64,000 nt of DNA from the NCBI GenBank assembly GCA_034506395.1, contig JAPDPQ010000027.1, positions 1-64,000 of the forward strand, in the 5' to 3' direction. Made by a program: the position numbers and the translations under genes. A model generated the notes under the pieces. It worked only from the letters and a program-made list of their open reading frames with translations. It had not been told where the DNA came from and did not search any database. Source of the stretch: a candidate division KSB1 bacterium. Lineage in GTDB: Bacteria > Zhuqueibacterota > Zhuqueibacteria > Thermofontimicrobiales > Thermofontimicrobiaceae. Below, piece after piece: positions 44,570 to 53,127 of the stretch (positions within the stretch are counted from its first letter, which is position 1; every line of letters starts with the position of its first letter).

Positions 44570-47500
44570 TTATCTCCCAGCGATTTCTTGTAATTTGCGA
44601 TGCGCTTTTTGTTGATATTCTTTATCCTGATATTGCTCGATGATGGTACGGTACAACAACCGAGCTTCACCGAATCGCCCCTGTTGCTCGTTGGCAATCC
44701 CTGCCTGAAAAATCCCACGCAACACCCATTGCTGCTGCGTTGGAAAAAGATACTTGACCTTGAGGTACTCAATGGCTGCTTTCGAATAATCGCGCTGCCT
44801 AAAATAGAGCTCGCCTATCCAATATTGAGCTTCAGCAGATAGTTCAGGGATTTGATAGTCGACAACCTGTTGCAGCAAGCTCCTCGCAAGATCATATTTC
44901 CCCTGATTCAGGTGAGCTTTGCCCGATTCCAATTTAGCCCAATAACTGAGTTCCGTTGCCGGATATTGTTCGATCAACTGCTCAAAGATCGCCAGCGCAC
45001 TTTCAAAACGATTCAAAGCGGCGTAGCAACGCCCTATTTCCAGTCTGGCCTTCCCCGCATGCTCGGTCCCAGCATAGACCGACTCCATCTGCTGATAATT
45101 CATGATCGCTCGTTCATAGTCCTGCTGATGCTGATATAATTCCCCGATTTTCATAAAAGCGAGAGGCGAGATTGGGTCCCGAGGATACAGACTCACTTGT
45201 TTTTGATATGCAGTCAAAGCCCGCGTCGCATCTTCCAACTTCATATAGCTCTGGCCGATCCAATACCAGGCCGCACCAGATGGCTCGGACGTTGGATACT
45301 CCTTCAGCAATTTTTGATACTGCTCGATCGCTTGTTCAAATTGGTTCAAATTGAACAATAGCTCTGCACGTCGGTTCTGGAGCTCTGCCGCCAATTTGGT
45401 GCCTGGGTATTTTTTGATATAGTCCTCGGCGACTTGCACCGCAGCCTCTGTCTTCCCTTGTTGCAATAATGACCATTGAATTCCGCTGACCGCATCATCG
45501 ACAAGATCACCATTGGGAAATCGATCGATGACCCGACGATAATGCTCGATGGCTTTATCATAATGTCCCATATTATAATAACAGTCCGCTTGCCCATAGA
45601 TAGCATCGGCGACAAATGGGCTATTGGGGAATTGATCGATCATTTTTTGAAAATGAGCAATGGCTGATGCATAATCACCAGCTCGGAAGAACGAATTTCC
45701 GACCATATATTTCGCCTCAGCCGCCCAGCGACTGGTGGGATAAATTTCCAATACTTTTTGAAATTCTAAAGCGCTGGCACGATAATCATTTTGTCGGAGA
45801 TAGCATTGGCCAATCTGGAATTGCGCCTCAGCACGATCATCGATCGAAATATTATAACCTTGCACGCTGCGATAGCGTTCGACTGCTTTGTCGTACTGCT
45901 TTAAGTTAAAGTAACCGTCGCCACTTCGCAACACTGCATCTGCTCTGATGGTCACATCGGTAGCCAGTTGCTGGGCTTGATCGAACGCTGCGATTGCCTC
46001 AGCAAAATTGTGACGCTTGAGCTGACACCATCCCAAACCATAATAGCTCTCTGCCAATTTGCTGGAGGTTGGATATGTTGCAATGATCATCTCATAAGCG
46101 CTGCTGGCTTCGATATATCGATTCAAATGGAAAAGCGCTTCCCCTTTCCAGAACCAGCCGAGATCCGCAATCTCATGATCAGGAAATTGGTTCAATAATT
46201 TTTCCAAATGAACCAGCGCGGATTCGTACCGCTGCTGTTGAATCAGACACCAAGCGAGCTTTTGTAATGTATTCGGGATGGCATTGGATGTGGCATACTG
46301 GCTCAGCACCAATTCATAGGCTTGAATGGCGGCATCCAACTGTTTGGTTGCCCGAAAGCACTCTCCCACCATGAAGGCGGCTTCCCCAGCGACGCGACTT
46401 TGAGGAAATAACTTTAAAATTTCTTCAAACAATTGGCGGGCTTCTGCATATCGATCTTCGCTGAAATCGATGACAGCGATTTCATAATAAGCCTCGGCGG
46501 CCTTATCATGATTGGGATATTTTTCAAGCAAAGTTTTGAACATTGCTCGGCCAGATCGGGATTGCCCCTGGAGCGTGTAGCATCGGCCTTGGTGATATAA
46601 CGCGCTTGGAACAAGCGGGCTCTGCGGATGATTGCGCAGTAGTGACTCAAAAGCAGAGATCGCTTGATCATATTTTTGTTGCTGCAAATACGCCCACCCA
46701 ATCCCATAGTAGCAATCGTCAATGAATTCAGTAGCCGTTTTCTGTGTGATCAGTTGCTGATATTGTTGAATCGCTTGATCAAATTTTCCCAAATTCAGAT
46801 AGGCCTCACCGATCAAAAACGCTGCCCGGTCGCGATACTGATCATTGGGATACTTTTCGATGGCAGTGGACAACAACCGCACGGCGAGCTCCCATTCGCC
46901 GTTGTTCATCGCAGCGAATCCGATCCGATAGATCACAACAGCATGAAGCTTACTATTCGGATAATCCGACAATAATTTTTTATAGGCTGTCAGCGCCTGA
47001 TTGAACTGTTTTTCCGATTCGTAAATAAAGCCAATGGAGTAAAGCGCATAATCCGCCATACCGCCTTGAGGAAAACGGTCGACAATGGATTGATAGAGCT
47101 TCAATGCCTCGGATAGATTCCCCATGCGATATTCGGATTCCGCCAACCAATACAACGCATCGTCCTCTAACTCTGGGTTTTTATAACTGATAAGAAATTG
47201 ATTAAGAATCTCTCGAGCGCGTCCAAATTGATTGAGATGGAAATAGCTTTCGCCGATGCGAACCATGGCGGGCTGTCGATATTGGATAGCCGGTGTACCC
47301 ATTATCAGCTTCTGATAGTATTCGATAGATTTTTTATAATCGGATGTCTGAAAAAAGGATTCTGCTAACATGAAAGTGGCAGTAGTGGCATAAGGGCTAT
47401 TAGGATAACGCGCCAAAAAATCAGTCAATTGGGAAATGGCCATCTTGTACAGTCGGTCCTGATAGGCGCTCCGGGCTGCCGTGAATAGCCGTTCCTCGGA

Positions 47501-47584
47501 AATCGGACTAACCTGGGACCAACCGCTGCTCATAATCAGACATAAATAAATTGCCTCACCGAGGAGAATGATCTTTTTTTTCAT
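44570..47584 (-). CDS. Exported 1004-residue TPR repeat protein, partner of an outer-membrane barrel
   Basis: Signal peptide MKKKIILLGEAIYLCLIMSS, then about 25 consecutive TPR or Sel1-like repeats with the consensus YPNSPYA..A-FMLAESFF, such as QAITAYKKLLSDYPNSKLHA-type units with a G-Y/F-Y pattern. The repeats continue to the C-terminus with almost no linker. The YPxS spacing resembles outer-membrane assembly proteins such as YbgF and BamD, but the chain is far longer. It likely forms a large periplasmic superhelical scaffold, and the adjacent barrel gene suggests a joint role in the cell envelope. Function beyond this is unknown. Confidence 0.8.
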   Translation of the reverse strand: MKKKIILLGEAIYLCLIMSSGWSQVSPISEERLFTAARSAYQDRLYKMAISQLTDFLARYPNSPYATTATFMLAESFFQTSDYKKSIEYYQKLIMGTPAIQYRQPAMVRIGESYFHLNQFGRAREILNQFLISYKNPELEDDALYWLAESEYRMGNLSEALKLYQSIVDRFPQGGMADYALYSIGFIYESEKQFNQALTAYKKLLSDYPNSKLHAVVIYRIGFAAMNNGEWELAVRLLSTAIEKYPNDQYRDRAAFLIGEAYLNLGKFDQAIQQYQQLITQKTATEFIDDCYYGIGWAYLQQQKYDQAISAFESLLRNHPQSPLVPSALYHQGRCYTLQGQSRSGRAMFKTLLEKYPNHDKAAEAYYEIAVIDFSEDRYAEARQLFEEILKLFPQSRVAGEAAFMVGECFRATKQLDAAIQAYELVLSQYATSNAIPNTLQKLAWCLIQQQRYESALVHLEKLLNQFPDHEIADLGWFWKGEALFHLNRYIEASSAYEMIIATYPTSSKLAESYYGLGWCQLKRHNFAEAIAAFDQAQQLATDVTIRADAVLRSGDGYFNLKQYDKAVERYRSVQGYNISIDDRAEAQFQIGQCYLRQNDYRASALEFQKVLEIYPTSRWAAEAKYMVGNSFFRAGDYASAIAHFQKMIDQFPNSPFVADAIYGQADCYYNMGHYDKAIEHYRRVIDRFPNGDLVDDAVSGIQWSLLQQGKTEAAVQVAEDYIKKYPGTKLAAELQNRRAELLFNLNQFEQAIEQYQKLLKEYPTSEPSGAAWYWIGQSYMKLEDATRALTAYQKQVSLYPRDPISPLAFMKIGELYQHQQDYERAIMNYQQMESVYAGTEHAGKARLEIGRCYAALNRFESALAIFEQLIEQYPATELSYWAKLESGKAHLNQGKYDLARSLLQQVVDYQIPELSAEAQYWIGELYFRQRDYSKAAIEYLKVKYLFPTQQQWVLRGIFQAGIANEQQGRFGEARLLYRTIIEQYQDKEYQQKAHRKLQEIAGR

Positions 47585-47890
47585 GATGCAATGAACCTGC
47601 TGGTGAAAGATACGAACTCGAACTATCGTGTTTTTTATTTCACAATAAGACTCGCAAATATATTTCCAAAATCATGGCCCTGCATGTCATAACACTCATT
47701 AAGGGCGTCTGCAAAATTTAACATTTCAACCCATCAGATTTTTGGGAGCTTTCTGGCTTATTAATTCTGCACCAATTTATCCGACTTCCCCATTTGCTCG
47801 CGAGTAATTCGATCCGGTTAAGAAGAAGATGAAATTATATTTCTATGAATCTAAAATCCAATTTGCTCAGCGTCAGTCATTAGCTTGAAA
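47585..47890. other. Intergenic region, no gene seen
   Basis: 306 AT-rich bases between two minus-strand genes. No strong promoter, terminator or ORF was recognised; a poor TTGGAA-N16-TATTGT near 47620 is only weakly promoter-like. Confidence 0.35.
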
Positions 47891-48787
47891 TTAGAAATAA
47901 GGGTCGCTGACCACTACTTTCAAGGCGCGGGGAAGCATCGAAATCGATAGATTTTTTTTCCCTTCGAAGACCTCGCCATCCAAGGTATAGGGAGCTGGGA
48001 ACTCTCGGATGATTCGGAATTTGGTCGCACGGTAGATGCGAGTGAATGGCGCGCGATCAATATGGCCAGTAAAAAGCGTTGGCAAATAGTATACGGCTGA
48101 GACCAAACTGGTTGGTTCAATTATGGCAAGGTCGAGCAGCCCATCATCCGGTCGCGCTTTGGGAGCAATGATGGCATTATTGCCATATTGTTTCGTATTC
48201 GCGACCGCCACAACCAGTGCTCGGGTTCGAATCGTCTGTCCCTCAAATTGAATCACGTATTCTGGTTCTCGATAGCGAAAGAACTCACGAACGCCAGCAA
48301 TATAATAAGGCGCTGGCCCTCGAATCTTTCCTTCTTCAAATCGTTTGCCGATCATCGCATCCAACCCGAGACCAGCAATCACAAAAAAGTAACGATCTTC
48401 AGCGAGCCCCACATCAATGCTTCGGATCGATCCCCGAGTGATGACCTTTGCCGCGCGACGGAGACTGACAGGAATCCCCAAGCCTCGAGCCAATCCATTC
48501 CCAGATCCGTTCGGCATAATTCCCAGCGCAGTTTCTGAATTGACCAGCCCGGAAGCAGTCTCATTCACCGTCCCATCACCGCCAATTGCAACCACAATGT
48601 CGTCCCCTTCCTGTGCGGCTTTTCGGGAAATTTCATAAGCATGCCCTTTTCCTTCAGTCACAAAAAACTCGTAACTGCAGAGATTCCTCGGAAAATAATA
48701 ATCAATCACTCGCCTCACATACTGCTCTGGATGAATAAATCCAGAATGTGGATTGTAAATAAATTTGATTCTTTTTCCTCGCTCCAT
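47891..48787 (-). CDS. Diacylglycerol/lipid kinase family protein (YegS/DgkB-like)
   Basis: 298 residues, no signal peptide. Family motifs: the N-terminal KFIYNPHSGF strand; IGGDGTVNETASGL (GGDGT nucleotide-binding motif at 69-73); MPNGSGNGLARGLG; and the later VIAGLGLDAMIG and PDDGLLDLAIIEP with the C-terminal beta-sandwich ending in YTLDGEVFEGK. Members phosphorylate diacylglycerol or related lipids with ATP. All hallmark elements are present. It is divergent from a small gene whose promoter lies on the opposite strand. A promoter of its own is predicted. Confidence 0.88.
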   Translation of the reverse strand: MERGKRIKFIYNPHSGFIHPEQYVRRVIDYYFPRNLCSYEFFVTEGKGHAYEISRKAAQEGDDIVVAIGGDGTVNETASGLVNSETALGIMPNGSGNGLARGLGIPVSLRRAAKVITRGSIRSIDVGLAEDRYFFVIAGLGLDAMIGKRFEEGKIRGPAPYYIAGVREFFRYREPEYVIQFEGQTIRTRALVVAVANTKQYGNNAIIAPKARPDDGLLDLAIIEPTSLVSAVYYLPTLFTGHIDRAPFTRIYRATKFRIIREFPAPYTLDGEVFEGKKNLSISMLPRALKVVVSDPYF

Positions 48788-48847
48788 TCATTCGTCCGTA
48801 TTACTTACTGGTTTCTATTACTCATCCTCTTTTGATAACTGGGATGA

Positions 48848-48876
48848 AAAATAAAGAATTCGTTTTCAAAAATCAA
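48848..48876 (-). promoter_or_regulatory. Predicted promoter for the lipid kinase gene
   Basis: On the minus strand TTGATT (48871-48876), 17 bases, then TATTTT (48848-48853), about 60 bases upstream of the start. Confidence 0.5.
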
Positions 48877-48911
48877 GCAAAATAAAAAAATAAAAATGCC
48901 AAAAATTATAC

Positions 48912-48940
48912 TTGACATGTCAATGAAAGTTTAATATATT
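48912..48940 (+). promoter_or_regulatory. Strong promoter for the 95-residue small protein
   Basis: TTGACA (48912-48917), exactly 17 bases, then TATATT (48935-48940). The leader to the start codon is about 85 bases. Confidence 0.85.
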
Positions 48941-49031
48941 TTGTGTTTTTTAAATGGCAATGGTTTTCGTTTTCATACCAGCCTTTGGCTTTTCATGAAT
49001 TGATAACATCATTGTTTAAGGAGGAACAACA

Positions 49032-49319
49032 ATGGTCTTGGAGGAATTAAGAAAACAGGTATTGGAGATCCTTCAACAAAAGGATGTTACGGGCAAAGAG
49101 CTGATCAAAACCATCATTAATGAAAACAAGGAAAAAATAAAATCGCTTGGATTGCCCAAATACGATGTCGAAAACCCTGCGGCGATGGGAAATTTCATCG
49201 CAAAGGAGATCATCCCCCATTTAGGGGTTCCAGTTTATAAAGAAAAAATCAATATTCGGGGCAAGAAGCGCACATTATACAGTCTAAATCAGAATGAAAA
49301 ACGTGTCCCGGTTGTTTAA
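49032..49319 (+). CDS. Small conserved-looking protein of unknown function under strong expression signals
   Basis: 95 residues. ATG 49032 follows a near-perfect AAGGAGG (49018-49024) with a seven-base gap. The upstream promoter is consensus and the downstream terminator is strong, so it is a single, well-expressed transcription unit. The chain begins with a helical segment (LEELRKQVLEILQQ), continues GKELIKTIINENKEKI, then has GLPKYDVENPAAMGNFIAKE and a basic beta-like end NIRGKKRTLYSL. Alternating helices with a basic C-terminal strand are compatible with a small nucleic-acid-binding or winged-helix protein, but I do not recognise the family and no function is claimed. Confidence 0.75.
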   Translation: MVLEELRKQVLEILQQKDVTGKELIKTIINENKEKIKSLGLPKYDVENPAAMGNFIAKEIIPHLGVPVYKEKINIRGKKRTLYSLNQNEKRVPVV

Positions 49320-49353
49320 AACAAAATCGATATAATTTATCCGACAAAGCATG

Positions 49354-49387
49354 AATCGGTGGTCATAATGATCACCGATTTTTTTTG
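49354..49387 (+). terminator. Terminator of the small-protein gene
   Basis: Stem AATCGGTG (49354-49361) and CACCGATT (49373-49380), extended inward by TCAT/ATGA, then eight T residues. The minus-strand DUF1893 gene ends within this hairpin. Confidence 0.9.
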
Positions 49388-49800
49388 TATGCCAGCTGAT
49401 AAATTAGCTGGTAGGCTCGATCCGGGTCATATTCATTTTTTAGCAATTCTTCTGTCCGACATTGGATGCGATCCACTAATTGTTCGAATTGATAATTGAC
49501 ATGAAAATGATTGAACAACTCCAGTGCCAATCGGCTCATTAACGTAGCGCGAACAGTTCTGATGCCAAAATGTAATTGGATAAGTGCTGCAGCGCGACCA
49601 ACAATCTTATCAACGACCAGCAATCGGCTGGGATCGATCTGATGTTGATCGATGAATTCCTCTAACTCAAATAGCGGGTACAACCATTTACCATCGCTAT
49701 AAAAAACGATTTCTCCATCCAAATATGCTTCTAATGTATGCTGCATGACTTGGCCTTCCGATTTCAAGATATGATTGATGTGATTGATCAAATGAACCAT
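49372..49800 (-). CDS. DUF1893 domain protein
   Basis: 142 residues. The DUF1893 pattern is visible: LEAYLDGEIVFYSDGKWLYP, LLVVDKIVGRAAALIQLHFG, and a final RIQCRTEELLKNEYDP segment. The family belongs to the cytidine-deaminase-like fold group but mostly lacks an assigned reaction. An ATG at 49746 (MQHTLEAY) also fits as a start, and then the chain begins at the domain. It lies 110 bases after a DUF169 gene on the same strand and ends inside the terminator of the convergent small gene. Confidence 0.75.
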   Translation of the reverse strand: MVHLINHINHILKSEGQVMQHTLEAYLDGEIVFYSDGKWLYPLFELEEFIDQHQIDPSRLLVVDKIVGRAAALIQLHFGIRTVRATLMSRLALELFNHFHVNYQFEQLVDRIQCRTEELLKNEYDPDRAYQLIYQLAYKKNR

Positions 49801-49910
49801 CCGAATCGAATGTGCAACTTGACTGTGATTCGCGCCCCAGTGGGGAAAGCTCTGTCATAAGAGAATAGGCTCAGCAAAAGGGCTCCTCGATATCAATTCA
49901 GTTTAGCCAA

Positions 49911-50636
49911 TTAGGATTGCGATTGACTTCGCGCGGCTCTGAGCCGCTGCCAAAACGGTTTAAACAGAAAACTTCTGTCGTCCAATCGGCAGAGACGCTC
50001 AAACATCGGACGGGTCACGGTAAATGCGAGCAAATTTGCTGGCAGATATTGTCGCATCGCGATGTCGGTCCCACCGATGATCGCCCGAGGTATCGTGATA
50101 TCTGGAAACAGTGGAGCCAATTGCGAGCATCCAGACCCGAATGGCGCAATCACGGGCGATGGGTCTTCGGGCGCACTCTCATATTGTGCGCCGATCATCA
50201 GTAAGCTGAGCTGATCGGGATTGACAAAAAAGGTAACTGTCTTGAGAAACTGATAGAGCGCTGGCTTGAGCGGGCCGATCAAAAGGTTCGGATGGTCTGG
50301 TTGATAGGGCTTCGCCTGTTCGATCCACTTGCCCATGAGCGAATGCGATGCCTTTAATCCCTCTTCATCGACCAAAAATTTGATAAAATCTTGGCGGTTC
50401 CTCGTCTCCTGACCGAACAGCCAGCGACCAGCACCCCCACAGCCGAAGTTATCGCTCGTGAGATGGAGGGTGTATCCCTCAAGCCAGCGATGAAAGAACG
50501 CGAACACGCAATTGCGCGTTTTCGGCTGAGGCGCGATCAGCGGCGCAAATGGAGCTGCATCGGGCGCGTCGTAAAAGCCGATCAGCGGTAACGATATTCC
50601 GCTGCGTCGGATTAATAAATCAGGATTGGATTGCAT
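49911..50636 (-). CDS. DUF169 family protein
   Basis: 241 residues, cytoplasmic. DUF169 motifs are seen: SGISLPLIGFYDAPDAAPFA at the start, TSDNFGCGGAGRWLFG near residue 60, HPNLLIGPLKPALYQFLKTV, and the later IAPFGSGCSQLAPLFPDI. The two Cys-containing stretches (CGG and GSGCSQ) are conserved in the family and suggest metal or cofactor binding, but no function is established. It follows the pst genes on the same strand at a 78-base distance and may be read from the same transcript. Confidence 0.75.
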   Translation of the reverse strand: MQSNPDLLIRRSGISLPLIGFYDAPDAAPFAPLIAPQPKTRNCVFAFFHRWLEGYTLHLTSDNFGCGGAGRWLFGQETRNRQDFIKFLVDEEGLKASHSLMGKWIEQAKPYQPDHPNLLIGPLKPALYQFLKTVTFFVNPDQLSLLMIGAQYESAPEDPSPVIAPFGSGCSQLAPLFPDITIPRAIIGGTDIAMRQYLPANLLAFTVTRPMFERLCRLDDRSFLFKPFWQRLRAARSQSQS

Positions 50637-50714
50637 ATTGAGTTCCTTTTTAAACGGAGGTCATCATTCCAATGATGCGTTTATGAGTAATCATGATTCG
50701 TGCTGGCAGGTTGA

Positions 50715-51488
50715 TTAGCCATAGCGCCCTTCAATGTAATCGGCCGTGCGAGGATCCATGGGATTGATGAACAGATCCTCGGTGCGTCGGTGTTCGATCA
50801 GCTCTCCAAGCAACATGAAAATGCATTCATCACTGACGCGGCGCGCCTGAGCCATGTTATGAGTGACGATCACAATTGTATACTTCCCCGCCAATTGGAA
50901 CATGAGTTCCTCGATGTTCCGCGTCGCCTCGACATCCAATGCTGAGCAGGGTTCATCCATGAGGATAATCTGGGGCTTTAAAGGCAAGAGCCGAGCAATG
51001 CAGAGCTTCTGCTGCTGCTCCAATTGAAGACTGGTGGCTTTAACGTGGAGTTTATCTTTCAATTCATGCCATAAGCCAACAGCTTCCAGCGCTGAGTGCA
51101 CCGCTTCATCAGCCATGGCTTTGGTGTAATCGTTGCGGCGTTGATGGATGCGATAGCCGAAAATGACATTTTCATATACAGAAAGCGGCAGTGGATTGGG
51201 CCGTTGAAAAACCATGCCGACGTTTTTTCGCAATTCGATGAGCGAGACATCCGGGTCGTAGATATTTTTGCCCCAAATTTTGATTTCACCGGTCGTTGTC
51301 ACATTACCATAGCGCTCATTAACGCGATTGAAGCAACGCAATAGCGTCGTTTTTCCGCATCCTGACGGGCCGATCAGCGCTGTGATCTTGCCTTGAACAA
51401 TCCGGGTATTGATATTAATTAGCGCCTGAAAATCGCCATACCAGAGATTCAAGTCCTTAGTTTCTATGCAATATTGTAATTGACTCAT
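50715..51488 (-). CDS. pstB: PstB paralogue 2: phosphate-type ABC ATPase with degenerate signature motif
   Basis: 257 residues with PstB hallmarks: Walker A GPSGCGKTT, a VGMVFQRPNPLPLSVYENV Q-loop region, and Walker B IILMDEPCSALD with its catalytic Glu. The H-loop VTHN is intact (His210). The ABC signature, however, is LQLEQQQK (154-158 LQLEQ) where PstB has LSGGQQQR. Opposite to this, the preceding paralogue has a good signature but lacks the Q-loop Gln and H-loop His. In a head-to-tail heterodimer, this subunit's Walker/H-loop would pair with the partner's LSGGQ to make one functional ATP site, leaving the other dead. The start overlaps the end of the previous gene by four bases (ATGA). 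Confidence 0.9.
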   Translation of the reverse strand: MSQLQYCIETKDLNLWYGDFQALININTRIVQGKITALIGPSGCGKTTLLRCFNRVNERYGNVTTTGEIKIWGKNIYDPDVSLIELRKNVGMVFQRPNPLPLSVYENVIFGYRIHQRRNDYTKAMADEAVHSALEAVGLWHELKDKLHVKATSLQLEQQQKLCIARLLPLKPQIILMDEPCSALDVEATRNIEELMFQLAGKYTIVIVTHNMAQARRVSDECIFMLLGELIEHRRTEDLFINPMDPRTADYIEGRYG

Positions 51489-52249
51489 CCAAAGATTCCG
51501 TTCACATAATCATAAGTTCTCTGATCTGCGGGATGTTCGGAGAAAATAACTTCGCTGCGATCCACTTCAATCAACTCACCGGCCAGAAAAAAAGCGGTTC
51601 GATCAGCAAGACGACGAGCTTGTTGGACAAGATTTGTCACTAGAATGATTGTCATTTGGGTTCGCAACGATTTCAACACATCCTCGATCCGCATGGTGGT
51701 AACTGGATCAATGGCGATGGAGAACTCATCCAAGCATAAAATCTGGGGCTGATGCGATAAGGCTCGGGCAATGGTCAGGCGTTGCTGTTGTCCACCTGAA
51801 AGTCTGGTGCCGAGGGTATTGAGCCGATCCTTCACCTCATCCCACAGCGCAGCCTGAACAAGACATCGTTCCACGATTTCATCCAATTGTCGTTTATCGC
51901 GAACCCCAGCCATCCTCGGTGCAAACGCGACATTATCATAAATGGACAATGGCAATCCCACTGGGAGTGGGGATACCATGCCAACTTGCCGCCTCAATTC
52001 ATAGACGTTTCTTTGTTTGTAAATATCGCGACCATCGATCTTCACCGTCCCAGAGATCTGAGCCGATGGAATAAATTCTACGGTTCGATTAATTGTTTTG
52101 AGGAATGTGCTTTTGCCAGATTGGGCTGGACCGATAATCCCCAAAATTTCATGGTCAAAAACATCCAATGAGATATTATGAAGCGCCGTCTTTTGGCCGT
52201 AGCGAACCGTCAAATTTGAAATCTCTATTTTTTTGGAATTGGTTACCAT
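51485..52249 (-). CDS. pstB: PstB paralogue 1: phosphate-type ABC ATPase with lost Q-loop and H-loop residues
   Basis: The frame opens far upstream at 52408, but ATG 52249 (MVTNSKKIEISNLTVRYG) fits the usual PstB N-terminus and overlaps the end of pstA by seven bases. 254 residues. Walker A GPAQSGKST is intact, the signature LSGGQQQR is perfect (150-157), and Walker B ILCLDEF keeps the Glu. The Q-loop VGMVFQ is VGMVSP (S93, P94), and the switch histidine of VTHN is Asn206 (VTNLVQQ). Both changes hit the same ATP site and complement the signature loss in paralogue 2. It supplies the ATPase for phosphate import through PstCA. Confidence 0.9.
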   Translation of the reverse strand: MVTNSKKIEISNLTVRYGQKTALHNISLDVFDHEILGIIGPAQSGKSTFLKTINRTVEFIPSAQISGTVKIDGRDIYKQRNVYELRRQVGMVSPLPVGLPLSIYDNVAFAPRMAGVRDKRQLDEIVERCLVQAALWDEVKDRLNTLGTRLSGGQQQRLTIARALSHQPQILCLDEFSIAIDPVTTMRIEDVLKSLRTQMTIILVTNLVQQARRLADRTAFFLAGELIEVDRSEVIFSEHPADQRTYDYVNGIFG

Positions 52250-53127
52250 TTCTTTCTCAATCTGAGATAAATCCTGAAAATAATCGCCATGGCATTGACC
52301 ATTAAGACGGTCCCCAACAAGACAACCGCAGTTCCGTATGGCAAAGCTTCTGGGACGTTTGGCACTTGGGTAGAGATAGTGAACAAATGCATTGACAATG
52401 CCATACATTGATCAAAAAGCCCATAGGCGAAAATATCGCCCTCACGGATCGCCTTGAAAAACACTGCGCCAGTGAACATAATTGGTGCGGTTTCGCCCGC
52501 CGCTCGAGACACCTGAAGAATGATCCCAGTCAGAATTCCGCTAATGGAATTGGGCAAGACGACATGTCGAATCGTCTGCCAACGAGTCGCACCCAAATTC
52601 CAACAAGCTTCTCGGAACGCGCGGGGTACAGAAGCCAGCGCCTCTTTAGTACTGGCAATAATAACTGGCAGAGTCATGATCGCCAGAGTAAGGGATGCAG
52701 CCAAAATCGAGCGACCGATTCCCATGAAAATCACGAAAGCCCCTAATCCGAACAGCGCATGAACAATACTGGGCACTCCTGCCAGGTTCACCACAGCAAG
52801 ATTTATCATCCGGGTAAACCATGACTCTCTGGCGTATTCATTTAGGTAAACCGCGGCCAAAACCCCCACTGGCGCAGCAATCACCAACGAAATTACAATC
52901 AAATACAAAGTCCCTAAAAATGGTGCCCAAATTCCGCCAGCGCGCATCCCCTTGGTTGGATTTTTTAATATGAAATCTAACGATAAGATGGGATACGCTT
53001 TGTAGAATAAATATCCAACGATGATCACTAGGGGAAGGATCATGAGGAGCATCATGACAAAAAACAGACTTCTCGCAACCAATTCAGTTGTACGTTTTTT
53101 CCGATCAAAATCAGTCTCTTTGAACAT
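52243..53127 (-). CDS. pstA: Phosphate ABC transporter permease
   Basis: 294 residues from ATG 53127 (the upstream frame uses TTG). Six membrane helices are expected. Motifs: GGIWAPFLGTLYLIVISLVI, the permease EAA-type loop ASVPRAFREACWNLGATRWQT, AGVPSIVHALFGLG, and SRAAGETAPIMFTG. The GATRWQ-TIRHVVLPN loop docks the ATPase. With PstC it forms the channel through the inner membrane. It is separated from pstC by a 563-base gap, unusual within a pst operon, and overlaps pstB by seven bases. Confidence 0.92.
   Translation of the reverse strand: MFKETDFDRKKRTTELVARSLFFVMMLLMILPLVIIVGYLFYKAYPILSLDFILKNPTKGMRAGGIWAPFLGTLYLIVISLVIAAPVGVLAAVYLNEYARESWFTRMINLAVVNLAGVPSIVHALFGLGAFVIFMGIGRSILAASLTLAIMTLPVIIASTKEALASVPRAFREACWNLGATRWQTIRHVVLPNSISGILTGIILQVSRAAGETAPIMFTGAVFFKAIREGDIFAYGLFDQCMALSMHLFTISTQVPNVPEALPYGTAVVLLGTVLMVNAMAIIFRIYLRLRKKW

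Noticed and set aside
48226-48240. tRNA-like GGTTCGAATC motif
   Set aside because: It lies inside the lipid kinase coding sequence and no cloverleaf can be built around it.
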